Positions 1 to 8,318 of a stretch of 64,000 nt of DNA are shown piece by piece. The DNA is taken from positions 2,852,001-2,916,000 of the forward strand of contig NZ_JAJJMN010000001.1 in assembly GCF_020905335.1 (NCBI RefSeq). Direction: 5' to 3'. The DNA is from Flavobacterium lipolyticum. Its GTDB lineage: Bacteria > Bacteroidota > Bacteroidia > Flavobacteriales > Flavobacteriaceae. The notes under the pieces are model-generated. The model saw nothing but the letters and a program-made list of their open reading frames with translations. It was not told the DNA's origin and made no database searches. The number at the start of each line of letters is the position of its first letter. Position 1 is the stretch's first letter. Position numbers and translations under genes: made by a program.

Positions 1-789
1 GAAATTTTGAGACGATTAGGGCCAAACGGGAAATTATTTGCTTTTGATCAGGACGAAGATGCGCTTGCCAATGCACTACCGGATGAACGGTTTACCTTAA
101 TTAATGAGAATTTCAGATTCATAAAAAGGTTTTTGCGTTTTCATGGTGTTAAAGGTGTAGATGGAATTTTGGCTGACCTGGGTGTTTCATCTCATCAGTT
201 TGACGTTCCGGAGAGAGGTTTCTCAACAAGATTTGATGCCGGACTGGATATGCGGATGAGTCAGAAAAATGATTTAAATGCTTATCGGGTGGTTAACGAA
301 TATGAAGAACAGGATTTACGTCGTGTTTTTTTTGATTATGGGGAGTTGAAGAACGCGCCGGTTTTAGCAAGAACAATTGTAGAAGCAAGACAAGGCTATC
401 CAATCAAAACGACAGATGAACTGAAAGAAGTTCTGAAGAAATATCTGCCGGAAAAAGTTCGAAACAAAATACTGGCTCAGATTTACCAAGCGATTCGAAT
501 CGAGGTGAATCAGGAAATGGATGTTCTAAAAGAGTTTATTGAGCAGTCTTTGGAAATTTTAAAACCAGGCGGAAGATTCTCTGTTATCTCTTATCATTCT
601 TTGGAAGACAGACTGGTAAAAAGATTCATCAAAAACGGAATGTTTGAAGGAGAACCAGAAAGAGACTTTTACGGAAACTTTTCAGTTCCGTTTAAAACGA
701 TAGGAAAACTGATTGTTCCGGATGAGGCTGAGATTAAAATCAACAACAGAGCAAGAAGTGCTAAATTAAGAATTGCTGAGAAGATATAG
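1..789 (+). CDS. rsmH: RsmH, 16S rRNA m4C1402 methyltransferase (5' end outside window)
   Basis: The reading frame is open from base 1, so the gene starts upstream; the TTG at 7 is an internal codon, not the start. RsmH methylates N4 of C1402 in 16S rRNA using S-adenosylmethionine. The visible part holds the segments DQDEDAL, ILADLGVSSHQFD, a DMRM segment and the C-terminal SYHSLEDRLVKRF motif, all characteristic of the MraW/RsmH family. About 262 codons are present of a usual length near 300, so the glycine-rich SAM loop is missing at the window edge. It is the first visible gene of the dcw cluster; mraZ is usually just upstream but cannot be seen here. Confidence 0.95.
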   Translation, partial: EILRRLGPNGKLFAFDQDEDALANALPDERFTLINENFRFIKRFLRFHGVKGVDGILADLGVSSHQFDVPERGFSTRFDAGLDMRMSQKNDLNAYRVVNEYEEQDLRRVFFDYGELKNAPVLARTIVEARQGYPIKTTDELKEVLKKYLPEKVRNKILAQIYQAIRIEVNQEMDVLKEFIEQSLEILKPGGRFSVISYHSLEDRLVKRFIKNGMFEGEPERDFYGNFSVPFKTIGKLIVPDEAEIKINNRARSAKLRIAEKI

Positions 790-891
790 TTTGTGAGATG
801 TTGGTTGTGAAATGTGAGTTTGACCATAAGCAGTTAAACGGTTGAACGATTCAACAATTAAACAGATTAGTATAATATATAGGTAGAAAAG
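790..891. repeat. rsmH-ftsL gap with short word repeats and a hairpin
   Basis: This gap holds repeated short words (ttgtgagatg / ttgtgaaatg) and a small palindrome, gttgaa-cga-ttcaac, inside a longer weakly self-complementary stretch built on gttaaac / attaaac. No gene is seen. It belongs in style to the word-repeat hairpins found in many other gaps of this window. Confidence 0.5.
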
Positions 892-1239
892 ATGAAAAGT
901 GGTGTATTTGATATATTAAAGGCAAGGTTTCTGATCAACGATGATGCAGTAAAAAACTGGCGTTTCATTGTTTTTATTATTCTGCTTGCCATTTTGATGA
1001 TCGCCAATACACAGCGTTACGAACAGAAGGTTTTTGAAATCGCAAAACTGAACAATGAAGTCAAAGAATTGCGATCTGAATTTGTAGACCGCCGTTCAGA
1101 GTTAATGAAGTTAAAAATGGAATCGACGATATCGGATAAAATGCTGGAGAAGAAAATTTTTCCATCCACAGTTCCTCCGATTAAAATAGAAGTAAAAAAA
1201 GAAGAAGAAAAAAGTTTCTTTAAAAGAATATGGCAGTAG
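892..1239 (+). CDS. ftsL: FtsL-like division protein
   Basis: A 115-residue protein with one membrane segment at about residues 24-40, followed by a heptad-like, charged region (about 45-80) consistent with the periplasmic coiled coil of FtsL. FtsL is part of the FtsQLB complex that activates septal peptidoglycan synthesis. Sequence similarity to FtsL is weak by eye; the call rests on size, topology and its place between rsmH and ftsI. Its last 10 bases overlap the start of ftsI, so the two are translationally linked. Confidence 0.8.
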   Translation: MKSGVFDILKARFLINDDAVKNWRFIVFIILLAILMIANTQRYEQKVFEIAKLNNEVKELRSEFVDRRSELMKLKMESTISDKMLEKKIFPSTVPPIKIEVKKEEEKSFFKRIWQ

Positions 1240-3239
1240 AAGATAAACATATATCCTACAGAATTTACCTCGTAGCAGTTTTCATCTTTGTGATGGCAAT
1301 TGCTATTGTTGTTAAGTTAACCAATATTCAATGGGTAGAAGGAGATTATTACAGAAAACTGGCGAAACAGCGTACCGTTAGAAATTTTGTAATTCCGGCA
1401 AACAAAGGAAATATCTATTCGGCTGACGGAAGTTTATTGGCTACATCTATTCCGAATTATGAAATTCGTTTTGATGCTAAAGCGCCAAAAACAGAGACTT
1501 TTGAAAAATACGTAAAAGCATTATCCGATTCATTGGCTACCGTTTTAGACAGACCGGCAGGTTATTATCAGCAGGAATTAAGAAAAGCCAGAGCCAACAA
1601 AAATCGTTATTATCTGATTGCCCGCAATTTGAGTTATACCGAATATGTGAAAATTAAAGGTTTTCCTTTGTTTAATCTGGGCGCTTTTAAAGGAGGGATA
1701 ATTGTTGAACAGGAAACCGTTAGAAAACATCCGATAGGTAAAATTGCAGAACGAACCATTGGTTATGATCGAATTGACCCTGCAACCGGAATCGAAGTTG
1801 GTAAAGGAATCGAATGGGCTTATAAAAGTTATCTGAACGGGAAAGACGGAAAAATTTTAAAGCAAAAAATTGCAAAAGGACAATGGAAGCCTATTCGCGA
1901 TTTAAATGAAGTAGATCCTGTAGACGGTTATGATGTGATTTCGACCATTGATGTTTTTATTCAGGATATTGCACATCATGCTTTATTAAAGCAATTGGAA
2001 GATTACGAAGCCGATCACGGTTGTGTGGTGGTAATGGAGACCGAAACGGGGCATGTAAAAGCAATCTCGAATCTGGGAAGATCAGAAGACGGATCGTACT
2101 ATGAAACTACAAATTACGCTATAGCCGAGTCCCATGAGCCGGGATCGACATTTAAATTGGTCGATTTAATGGCGATTTTAGAAGATAAAGTAGCCGATAC
2201 AAGTACTGTTTTTGACAGTCATGGAGGAGAAATGAGGTATTACGGACGTGCTGTTCGTGATTCGCACAGAGGCGGTTACGGGAAAATTTCGCTGGCACGA
2301 GGATTTGAACTTTCGTCCAATACCGTAATGGTTCAGGCTGTGTATGACAATTACAAAAGCAATCCGTCAAAGTTTGTAAATCATATTAATTCGTACGGAT
2401 TAAATAAAACATTAGGATTGCATTTTAAAGGGGAAGGAAGGCCATATATTCCACAACCCGGAGACAAACACTGGTCAGGAGTTTCACTTCCGTGGATGGC
2501 TTTTGGTTATGGAGTTTCGGTTACGCCAATGCAAACCCTGGCGCTTTATAATGCCGTTGCGAACAATGGAGTTATGGTTAAGCCACAGTTTGTTTCGGAA
2601 ATTAAAGAATGGAACAAAACGATTAATAAGTTTGAGGTAGAAGTTATCAATCCGAAAATATGTTCGCAGGAAACCATCGACAAGGTAAGAGCAGTATTGC
2701 TCAATGTGGTAAAAAAGGGAACGGGCTCTAAGCTGTATTCGAAAGATTTTTCGATGGCAGGAAAAACCGGAACAGCACAGGTGAATTATGGTGGAAAAGA
2801 AGGAAAATCAGGCTTGTATTATGCCTCTTCATTTGTGGGGTATTTTCCGGCTGAACATCCTAAATATTCTTGTATAGTAGTAGTGCATAAGCCTAATACA
2901 TCAAAAAACAATTATTACGGAGCAGATGTTGCCGGGCCGGTTTTTAAAAGAATCGCCCAAAAAATATTTACAGATGCACCGTCAACCAATAGAATAAAAA
3001 GACTGGATTCAAGAATTCCAAAACAAGATGACAGTTATAATAAATATACGGCAGAAGCCAATAAAAAAATAAATCAGGTTCCTAATTTAAAAGGTATGCC
3101 GGGTATGGATGCAGTGGCATTGTTAGAAAACCTTGATTTAAAAGTGAGAGTTATCGGAGTAGGAAAGGTTAAAAAACAGTCTATTCAACCCGGACAAAAT
3201 ATTAGTAAAAACACAATCATAGTATTAGAATTATCGTGA
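1230..3239 (+). CDS. ftsI: FtsI-type penicillin-binding protein with PASTA domain
   Basis: A 669-residue class B transpeptidase that cross-links septal peptidoglycan. There is one N-terminal membrane anchor (about 10-29), a dimerisation domain, and a transpeptidase domain with all three active-site motifs: STFK with the nucleophile S306, SSN at 362-364 and KTGT at 512-515. The last 55 or so residues form a single PASTA-like domain (VPNLKGMPGMDAVALLENL), as in other Bacteroidota FtsI/Pbp2x-like proteins. The gene overlaps ftsL by 10 bases and murE by four (GTGA), indicating tight coupling. Confidence 0.96.
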   Translation: MAVEDKHISYRIYLVAVFIFVMAIAIVVKLTNIQWVEGDYYRKLAKQRTVRNFVIPANKGNIYSADGSLLATSIPNYEIRFDAKAPKTETFEKYVKALSDSLATVLDRPAGYYQQELRKARANKNRYYLIARNLSYTEYVKIKGFPLFNLGAFKGGIIVEQETVRKHPIGKIAERTIGYDRIDPATGIEVGKGIEWAYKSYLNGKDGKILKQKIAKGQWKPIRDLNEVDPVDGYDVISTIDVFIQDIAHHALLKQLEDYEADHGCVVVMETETGHVKAISNLGRSEDGSYYETTNYAIAESHEPGSTFKLVDLMAILEDKVADTSTVFDSHGGEMRYYGRAVRDSHRGGYGKISLARGFELSSNTVMVQAVYDNYKSNPSKFVNHINSYGLNKTLGLHFKGEGRPYIPQPGDKHWSGVSLPWMAFGYGVSVTPMQTLALYNAVANNGVMVKPQFVSEIKEWNKTINKFEVEVINPKICSQETIDKVRAVLLNVVKKGTGSKLYSKDFSMAGKTGTAQVNYGGKEGKSGLYYASSFVGYFPAEHPKYSCIVVVHKPNTSKNNYYGADVAGPVFKRIAQKIFTDAPSTNRIKRLDSRIPKQDDSYNKYTAEANKKINQVPNLKGMPGMDAVALLENLDLKVRVIGVGKVKKQSIQPGQNISKNTIIVLELS

Positions 3240-4699
3240 AAATACTGAAAGACATATTATACAAAGTAGCGATTGAGTCTGTAACAGGTTCAACGGAAAT
3301 CGATATACATAAAATTGATTTTGACTCAAGAAAAATTGAGGCAAATGATGTTTTCGTGGCTATTCGCGGATCACTTTCAGATGGTCATGATTATATTGAA
3401 AAAGCAATCCAATTAGGTGCCGTTGCGATTATTTGCGATACGCTGCCGGAAAACATTGAAAAAGGAATAACCTATATAAAAGTAAAAGATACTAATGCGG
3501 CTCTGGCTTTTATGGCAGCCAATTACTTCGGAAATCCATCCGAAAAGTTAAAGTTGGTTGGGGTTACCGGTACAAACGGAAAGACTACCATTGCATCATT
3601 GTTGTTTCAGTTGTTTCAAAAAGCAGGTTTTAAAGTTGGTTTATTGTCAACCGTAAAAATCATTGTCGATGAGACTGAATTTCCTGCCACACATACCACT
3701 CCGGATTCGATTACAATCAATCATTATCTGAACGAAATGATCGAAGCGGGTGTTACGCATTGTTTTATGGAAGTGAGTTCACACGGGATTCACCAAAAAC
3801 GAACAGAGGCACTGCATTTTGTTGGAGGAATTTTTACGAATTTGTCACACGACCATTTGGATTATCACCCAACTTTTGCGGAATACAGAGATGTGAAAAA
3901 ATCGTTTTTTGATTCTTTGCCTAAAACAGCTTTCGTTTTGTCTAACATCGATGATAAAAACGGATCGGTAATGCTGCAAAATACAGTAGCCAGAAAGTTT
4001 ACCTACGCTTTAAAAACGTATGCCGACTTTAAAGCGCAGATTCTGGAGAGTCAGTTGTCGGGTTTATTATTGAAAGTTAATGATAATGAAGTTTGGGTAA
4101 AGCTAATCGGAACGTTTAATGCTTACAACGTTTTGGCAATTTACGGAACGGCTGTAGAGTTAGGAATGGATAGTCTCGAAGCGTTGCGCTTACTGTCTGA
4201 TTTAGAAAGTGTTTCGGGGCGTTTTCAGTATATCGTTTCAGAAGGAAACATTACAGCAATAGTTGATTATGCACATACTCCCGATGCTTTAGATAATGTT
4301 TTAAAAACGATTAATGATATCCGTACCAAAAACGAGCAGCTGTTAACAGTTGTAGGTTGTGGTGGAAACAGAGATAAAACCAAAAGGCCTGTAATGGCAA
4401 AAATTGCTACAGATTTGAGCGATAAGGCAATTTTAACCTCAGATAATCCAAGAAATGAAGATCCTGAAGTGATTTTAGATGAAATGGAGAAAGGCGTTGA
4501 AGCTCACAATTATAAAAAAATATTAAGAATTTCAGATAGAAAACAAGCGATTAAAACGGCTTGTCAGTTGGCTCAGCCCAATGATATTATCCTAATTGCA
4601 GGGAAAGGGCATGAAACGTATCAGGAGATAAATGGGGTGCGTCATCATTTTGATGATATGGAAACGGTAAAGGAAATTTTAGAACAACTAGGAAAATAA
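3236..4699 (+). CDS. murE: MurE, UDP-MurNAc-tripeptide synthetase (meso-DAP type)
   Basis: A 487-residue Mur ligase that adds the third amino acid to UDP-MurNAc-L-Ala-D-Glu in the cytoplasm. The ATP-binding loop TGTNGKTT is at 111-118, the Mur ligase motif EVSSHG near 177-182, and DNPRNEDP at 401-408. The DNPR motif is the signature of enzymes that use meso-diaminopimelate rather than lysine. The start is GTG at 3236, in a GTGA overlap with the ftsI stop. Confidence 0.97.
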   Translation: MKILKDILYKVAIESVTGSTEIDIHKIDFDSRKIEANDVFVAIRGSLSDGHDYIEKAIQLGAVAIICDTLPENIEKGITYIKVKDTNAALAFMAANYFGNPSEKLKLVGVTGTNGKTTIASLLFQLFQKAGFKVGLLSTVKIIVDETEFPATHTTPDSITINHYLNEMIEAGVTHCFMEVSSHGIHQKRTEALHFVGGIFTNLSHDHLDYHPTFAEYRDVKKSFFDSLPKTAFVLSNIDDKNGSVMLQNTVARKFTYALKTYADFKAQILESQLSGLLLKVNDNEVWVKLIGTFNAYNVLAIYGTAVELGMDSLEALRLLSDLESVSGRFQYIVSEGNITAIVDYAHTPDALDNVLKTINDIRTKNEQLLTVVGCGGNRDKTKRPVMAKIATDLSDKAILTSDNPRNEDPEVILDEMEKGVEAHNYKKILRISDRKQAIKTACQLAQPNDIILIAGKGHETYQEINGVRHHFDDMETVKEILEQLGK

Positions 4700-4701
4700 A
4701 A

Positions 4702-4782
4702 GTTTAATCGGTGAATTGATTATTCGTTTAATCGAATAATTATTAAATCAAGAATAAACGAATAAACAAATCAACGATTAAC
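4702..4782. repeat. Imperfect inverted repeat in the murE-mraY gap
   Basis: Bases 4702-4729 and about 4756-4782 are imperfect reverse complements (about 27 positions, three mismatches and one gap), built from words such as ttaatcg, gaattgat and attcgttt. The arms enclose only about 26 bases and no gene. It looks like a cargo-free version of the arms that flank the four-helix-bundle genes further along this operon. Confidence 0.7.
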
Positions 4783-4799
4783 CAAATAAACAAAGATAT

Positions 4800-6035
4800 A
4801 TGCTATACTATTTATTTGAATATTTAGACAAAACATTAGATGTACCGGGAACGGGTGTTTTTCAGTACATCACTTTCAGATCGGCTTTGGCATTTATGCT
4901 TTCGTTGCTTTTGTCAACGATTTACGGAAAAAGAATTATAAACTTTTTACGTAATCAGCAAGTTGGTGAAACCGTTCGTGAGTTAGGTCTTGCAGGTCAA
5001 AATGAAAAAGCAGGAACTCCAACAATGGGAGGACTGATTATCATTTTTGCAACGCTGGTACCGGTTTTGTTATTTGCTCGTTTGCATAATATCTATATCG
5101 TATTGCTTATTGTAACGACGCTTTGGATGGGTAGTATTGGTTTTGTGGACGATTATATCAAAATATTCAAAAAGGACAAACAAGGACTTAAAGGGATTTT
5201 TAAAGTGATCGGACAGGTTGGTCTTGGAATCATTGTGGGATCTGTTTTGTATTTTAATCCTGCTGTTACCGTTAGAACCGATACAGGGAGAACCGATGTT
5301 TTTAAAACAGCTACGAACAATTCAACTATAGTTTTGCCGGCACCGGTAGAAGAAAAATCTACAGCAACTACAATTCCTTTCGTAAAAAATAATGAATTTG
5401 ACTATGCTGAAGTTTTAGCCTGGACAGGTGAAGGGTATGAAAAATGGGCCTGGCTGATTTTTATTCCGGTGGTTATTTTTATCATCACAGCGGTTTCAAA
5501 CGGAGCTAATTTAACGGATGGTATTGACGGACTCGCGGCCGGAACTTCGGCGGTTTCTGTACTCGCACTCGGGATATTTACATTCGTTTCCGGGAATATT
5601 ATTTTCTCCAACTATCTGAATATAATGTACATCCCCAATTCGGGAGAAATGACCGTGTTTATATCCGCATTTGTGGGAGCTTTAATTGGATTTCTGTGGT
5701 ACAATTCATTTCCGGCATCTGTATTTATGGGAGATACAGGAAGTTTGACCATTGGAGGAATTATTGCTGTTTTAGCGATTGCCGTTCGTAAAGAGATATT
5801 GATTGTTTTATTCTGCGGAATTTTCCTTGCCGAAAGTGCTTCCGTAATTATTCAGGTGACCTATTTTAAATATACAAAAAAGCGTTTCGGAGAGGGACGA
5901 AGAATTTTCCTGATGTCACCGCTGCATCATCATTATCAGAAAAAGGGATATCATGAAAGTAAGATTGTGACCCGCTTCTGGATTGTTGCTGTAATGTTAG
6001 CCATATTGTCAATCGTTACTTTAAAACTAAGATAG
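4800..6035 (+). CDS. mraY: MraY, phospho-MurNAc-pentapeptide transferase
   Basis: A 411-residue polytopic membrane enzyme that transfers phospho-MurNAc-pentapeptide to undecaprenyl phosphate, making lipid I. Conserved acidic motifs are visible: [18 protein letters not shown] and FMGDTGSL, and the C-terminal [10 protein letters not shown]. It is longer than the usual 330-360 residues because of a hydrophilic insert of about 60 residues before the NLTDGIDG segment, which is common in Bacteroidota MraY. ATG at 4800. Confidence 0.97.
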   Translation: MLYYLFEYLDKTLDVPGTGVFQYITFRSALAFMLSLLLSTIYGKRIINFLRNQQVGETVRELGLAGQNEKAGTPTMGGLIIIFATLVPVLLFARLHNIYIVLLIVTTLWMGSIGFVDDYIKIFKKDKQGLKGIFKVIGQVGLGIIVGSVLYFNPAVTVRTDTGRTDVFKTATNNSTIVLPAPVEEKSTATTIPFVKNNEFDYAEVLAWTGEGYEKWAWLIFIPVVIFIITAVSNGANLTDGIDGLAAGTSAVSVLALGIFTFVSGNIIFSNYLNIMYIPNSGEMTVFISAFVGALIGFLWYNSFPASVFMGDTGSLTIGGIIAVLAIAVRKEILIVLFCGIFLAESASVIIQVTYFKYTKKRFGEGRRIFLMSPLHHHYQKKGYHESKIVTRFWIVAVMLAILSIVTLKLR

Positions 6036-6040
6036 TTTTG

Positions 6041-6491
6041 AATTAAAAATTGAGAATTAAAAATTGAAAGTTCTTAGAAAGGAAAGAAAATATTATTCAG
6101 GGTAAATCCTTTCTTTTCGCGGTTAGAATTGTCAATTTATATAAATATCTGACGGCCGAAAAGAAAGAGTTTGTTTTGAGTAAGCAGATTCTAAGATGTG
6201 GGACTTCTATTGGAGCGAACATCGAAGAGTCAATCGGGGGACGTTCTGATAAGGAGTTTCTGTTTAAACTGGAAATCTCATATAAAGAAGCAAGAGAAAC
6301 AATTTATTGGTTGAAACTCTTGAAAGCAACGGATTATATTTCTGCAGTTGAATTCGAAAGCATTCATAAGGAAGCAGAGGAGATATGTAAAATATTAGCG
6401 AAAATTATATTAACCTTAAAAGGGAAAAATGCAAATAATTAGAGGTCTTGAGTATAGCAGATTTTTAATTTTTAATTCTCAATTTTTAATT
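6041..6491. mobile_element. Candidate inverted-repeat cassette A (four-helix-bundle cargo)
   Basis: Bases 6041-6065 and 6467-6491 are perfect 25-bp inverted repeats; as RNA the stem extends a few more pairs using G-U. Each arm is itself two nearly identical 14-mers built on aattaaaaattga. The left arm begins 5 bases after the mraY stop and the right arm ends 9 bases before the murD start, so the element fills the gap. The only cargo is a four-helix-bundle gene in the operon direction. That this is a discrete mobile or formerly mobile unit is inference from comparison with cassettes B, C and D. Confidence 0.6.
6080..6442 (+). CDS. Four-helix-bundle protein (IVP/S23 family), no normal start codon
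   Basis: The frame encodes a complete-looking member of the four-helix-bundle family related to proteins encoded in 23S rRNA intervening sequences (TIGR02436/PF05635-like). Family hallmarks include FAVRIVNLY, SIGANIEESIGGRSDKEF and the EARETIYWLKLL helix. Family members usually begin M-K-E-N; here the matching codons read R-K-E-N, with AGG at 6080-6082 where ATG would be expected. No ATG, GTG or TTG occurs in frame until TTG at 6176, which would delete the whole first helix. ATT codons at 6092 and 6095 are possible rare starts. Either the gene is a start-codon pseudogene or it uses a non-standard start. Confidence 0.75.
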   Translation, partial: RKENIIQGKSFLFAVRIVNLYKYLTAEKKEFVLSKQILRCGTSIGANIEESIGGRSDKEFLFKLEISYKEARETIYWLKLLKATDYISAVEFESIHKEAEEICKILAKIILTLKGKNANN

Positions 6492-6500
6492 TTATAAAGT

Positions 6501-7832
6501 ATGAGGTTAGTGGTTTTAGGCGGAGGAGAAAGCGGCGTAGGTACTGCTATTCTCGGAAAGAAAAAAGGATATGATGTTTTTGTATCAGATTTTGGAAAGA
6601 TAAAAGAGAGTTACAAAGAAGTTCTTATCATTAATAAAATTCCCTGGGAAGAAGAACAGCATACCGAAGATCTGATCTTAAATGCTGATGTGGTTATGAA
6701 GAGTCCGGGCATTCCTGAAAAGTCACCAATTGTAAAGAAGTTGGTAGCAGCGGGAGTAAAAGTGATTTCGGAAATAGAATTTGCAAAACCTTTTACAGAA
6801 GCATTGACTATTGGAATCACAGGTAGTAACGGAAAAACGACTACCACTATGCTGACACATTATTTATTAAAATCAGCAGGTTTGAATGTAGGTTTGGGAG
6901 GGAATATAGGAAAGAGTTTTGCCTGGCAGGTAGCCGAGAATAAATACGATGCATACGTTCTTGAATTAAGCAGTTTTCAGTTAGACGGAATAATAGATTA
7001 CAGACCGGATATTGCGATCATAACCAATATCAGTCCCGATCACCTCGATAGATATGAATATAAATATGAGAATTATATCAATTCGAAATTCCGAATAACG
7101 ATGAACCAGACCGAAAGTGATTATCTCATTTACGATGCAGATGATGAGGCAAGTACAGAATGGTTAAAAAACAACAAAACAAAAGCAAAATTAATTCCTT
7201 TCTCATTGACGAAATCATTCGATGAAGGAGCTTCTATAAATAACAACAAAATGGAAATAAAGATCAACCAAGAAGAGTTTACAATGGACACAGAACACAT
7301 TGCGTTAGAAGGAAAACATAACATGAAAAACGCAATGGCAGCAAGCTCTGTAGCGAAATTGATGCAAATTAGAAATGCAACAATTCGCGAAAGTTTATCT
7401 AATTTTCAGGGTGTTGAACACCGTTTAGAAAAAGTACTTAAAATTCAGAATGTACAATATATCAACGATTCAAAAGCAACAAATGTTAATGCGACTTTCT
7501 TTGCTTTAGACAGTATGAACGTTCCAACAGTATGGATTGTTGGTGGAGTAGATAAAGGAAACGATTACAACGAACTGATGTCATTAGTTCGCGAAAAAGT
7601 AAAAGCTATTATTTGCCTTGGAATTGATAATCATAAAATTATCAGCGCCTTTGGAAATGTGGTTGACATCATGGTCGAAGTAAATAACATGAACGATGCT
7701 GTAAAAACAGCACAGCGTTTAACAGAAAAAGGCGACGCTGTTTTATTGTCTCCGGCCTGCGCAAGTTTCGATTTATTCGAAAGCTACGAAGATAGAGGAA
7801 GGCAGTTTAAGCAAGCCGTTCACAATTTGTAA
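6501..7832 (+). CDS. murD: MurD, UDP-MurNAc-L-alanine:D-glutamate ligase
   Basis: A 443-residue cytoplasmic Mur ligase that adds D-glutamate to UDP-MurNAc-L-Ala. An N-terminal Rossmann segment (VLGGGESGVG), the ATP loop GSNGKTTTT near residue 110, the ELSSFQL motif and the VEHRLE segment are all in place. The protein has the normal length for MurD. It is separated from both neighbours, mraY and ftsW, by repeat-flanked four-helix-bundle cassettes; its stop codon touches the first base of the left arm of cassette B. Confidence 0.97.
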   Translation: MRLVVLGGGESGVGTAILGKKKGYDVFVSDFGKIKESYKEVLIINKIPWEEEQHTEDLILNADVVMKSPGIPEKSPIVKKLVAAGVKVISEIEFAKPFTEALTIGITGSNGKTTTTMLTHYLLKSAGLNVGLGGNIGKSFAWQVAENKYDAYVLELSSFQLDGIIDYRPDIAIITNISPDHLDRYEYKYENYINSKFRITMNQTESDYLIYDADDEASTEWLKNNKTKAKLIPFSLTKSFDEGASINNNKMEIKINQEEFTMDTEHIALEGKHNMKNAMAASSVAKLMQIRNATIRESLSNFQGVEHRLEKVLKIQNVQYINDSKATNVNATFFALDSMNVPTVWIVGGVDKGNDYNELMSLVREKVKAIICLGIDNHKIISAFGNVVDIMVEVNNMNDAVKTAQRLTEKGDAVLLSPACASFDLFESYEDRGRQFKQAVHNL

Positions 7833-8312
7833 TTTTAGATTTATGAGTTTAGATTTTAGATTTTTCTAGACTTTAAGATTAATGAATTTTTAAGTTCTTT
7901 TTGATTATGACGACGGATGAAATGAAGTTGAGAACAAAAAAGTTCTCTTTGATGGTGATTGATTTAGCTGAGAAAATGCCAAGTACAAATGTTACGAGAT
8001 CAATTACAAATCAGATGGTAAGGAGTGGAACATCAGTTGGAGCAAATTATCGGGCAGTATGCCGAGCCAGAAGTGATAAGGAGTTTGTTGCTAAAATGAA
8101 TATCGTTTTAGAAGAAGCAGATGAAACTTTATTCTGGCTTGAAATTATAAGAGAAAAAGAATGGATCGATAAATCTGAATTAGAAATAGTTTGGAAAGAA
8201 GGTAATGAACTGACGGCAATTTTTGTCAGTAGTTTAAAAACAGTAAATAACAGAATTAATAAAGAGACTAAGGTTTAGAAAAATCTAAAATCTAAACTCA
8301 TAAATCTAAAAT
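7832..8312. mobile_element. Candidate inverted-repeat cassette B (four-helix-bundle cargo)
   Basis: Bases 7832-7871 and 8273-8312 are 40-bp inverted repeats with a single difference, which would be a G-U pair in RNA; with one more wobble the stem reaches about 44 pairs. The arms are made of repeated words (tttagat, atgagttt). The left arm begins at the last base of the murD stop and the right arm ends 6 bases before the ftsW start. The cargo gene's stop codon lies inside the right arm. This is the clearest of the four cassettes. Confidence 0.65.
7907..8278 (+). CDS. Four-helix-bundle protein (IVP/S23 family)
   Basis: A 123-residue protein starting at ATG 7907 (a TTG lies two codons upstream). 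It carries the family pattern: an N-terminal helix, TRSITNQMVRSGTSVGANYR, an ARSDKEF segment and a helix with EADETLFWLEII. Relatives are encoded inside 23S rRNA intervening sequences and as Avd accessory proteins of diversity-generating retroelements; they form pentameric basic bundles that bind nucleic acid. The function outside those settings is unknown. It lies between murD and ftsW, co-directional, enclosed by 40-bp inverted repeats. It is clearly diverged from the copies at 6080 and 32100, so it is not a recent local duplicate. Confidence 0.9.
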   Translation: MTTDEMKLRTKKFSLMVIDLAEKMPSTNVTRSITNQMVRSGTSVGANYRAVCRARSDKEFVAKMNIVLEEADETLFWLEIIREKEWIDKSELEIVWKEGNELTAIFVSSLKTVNNRINKETKV

Positions 8313-8318
8313 AGCATT

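Noticed and set aside
1017..1250. 77-codon minus-strand frame over ftsL
   Set aside because: Antisense to ftsL and the ftsI start; phenylalanine/serine-rich translation typical of the reverse strand of lysine-rich genes.
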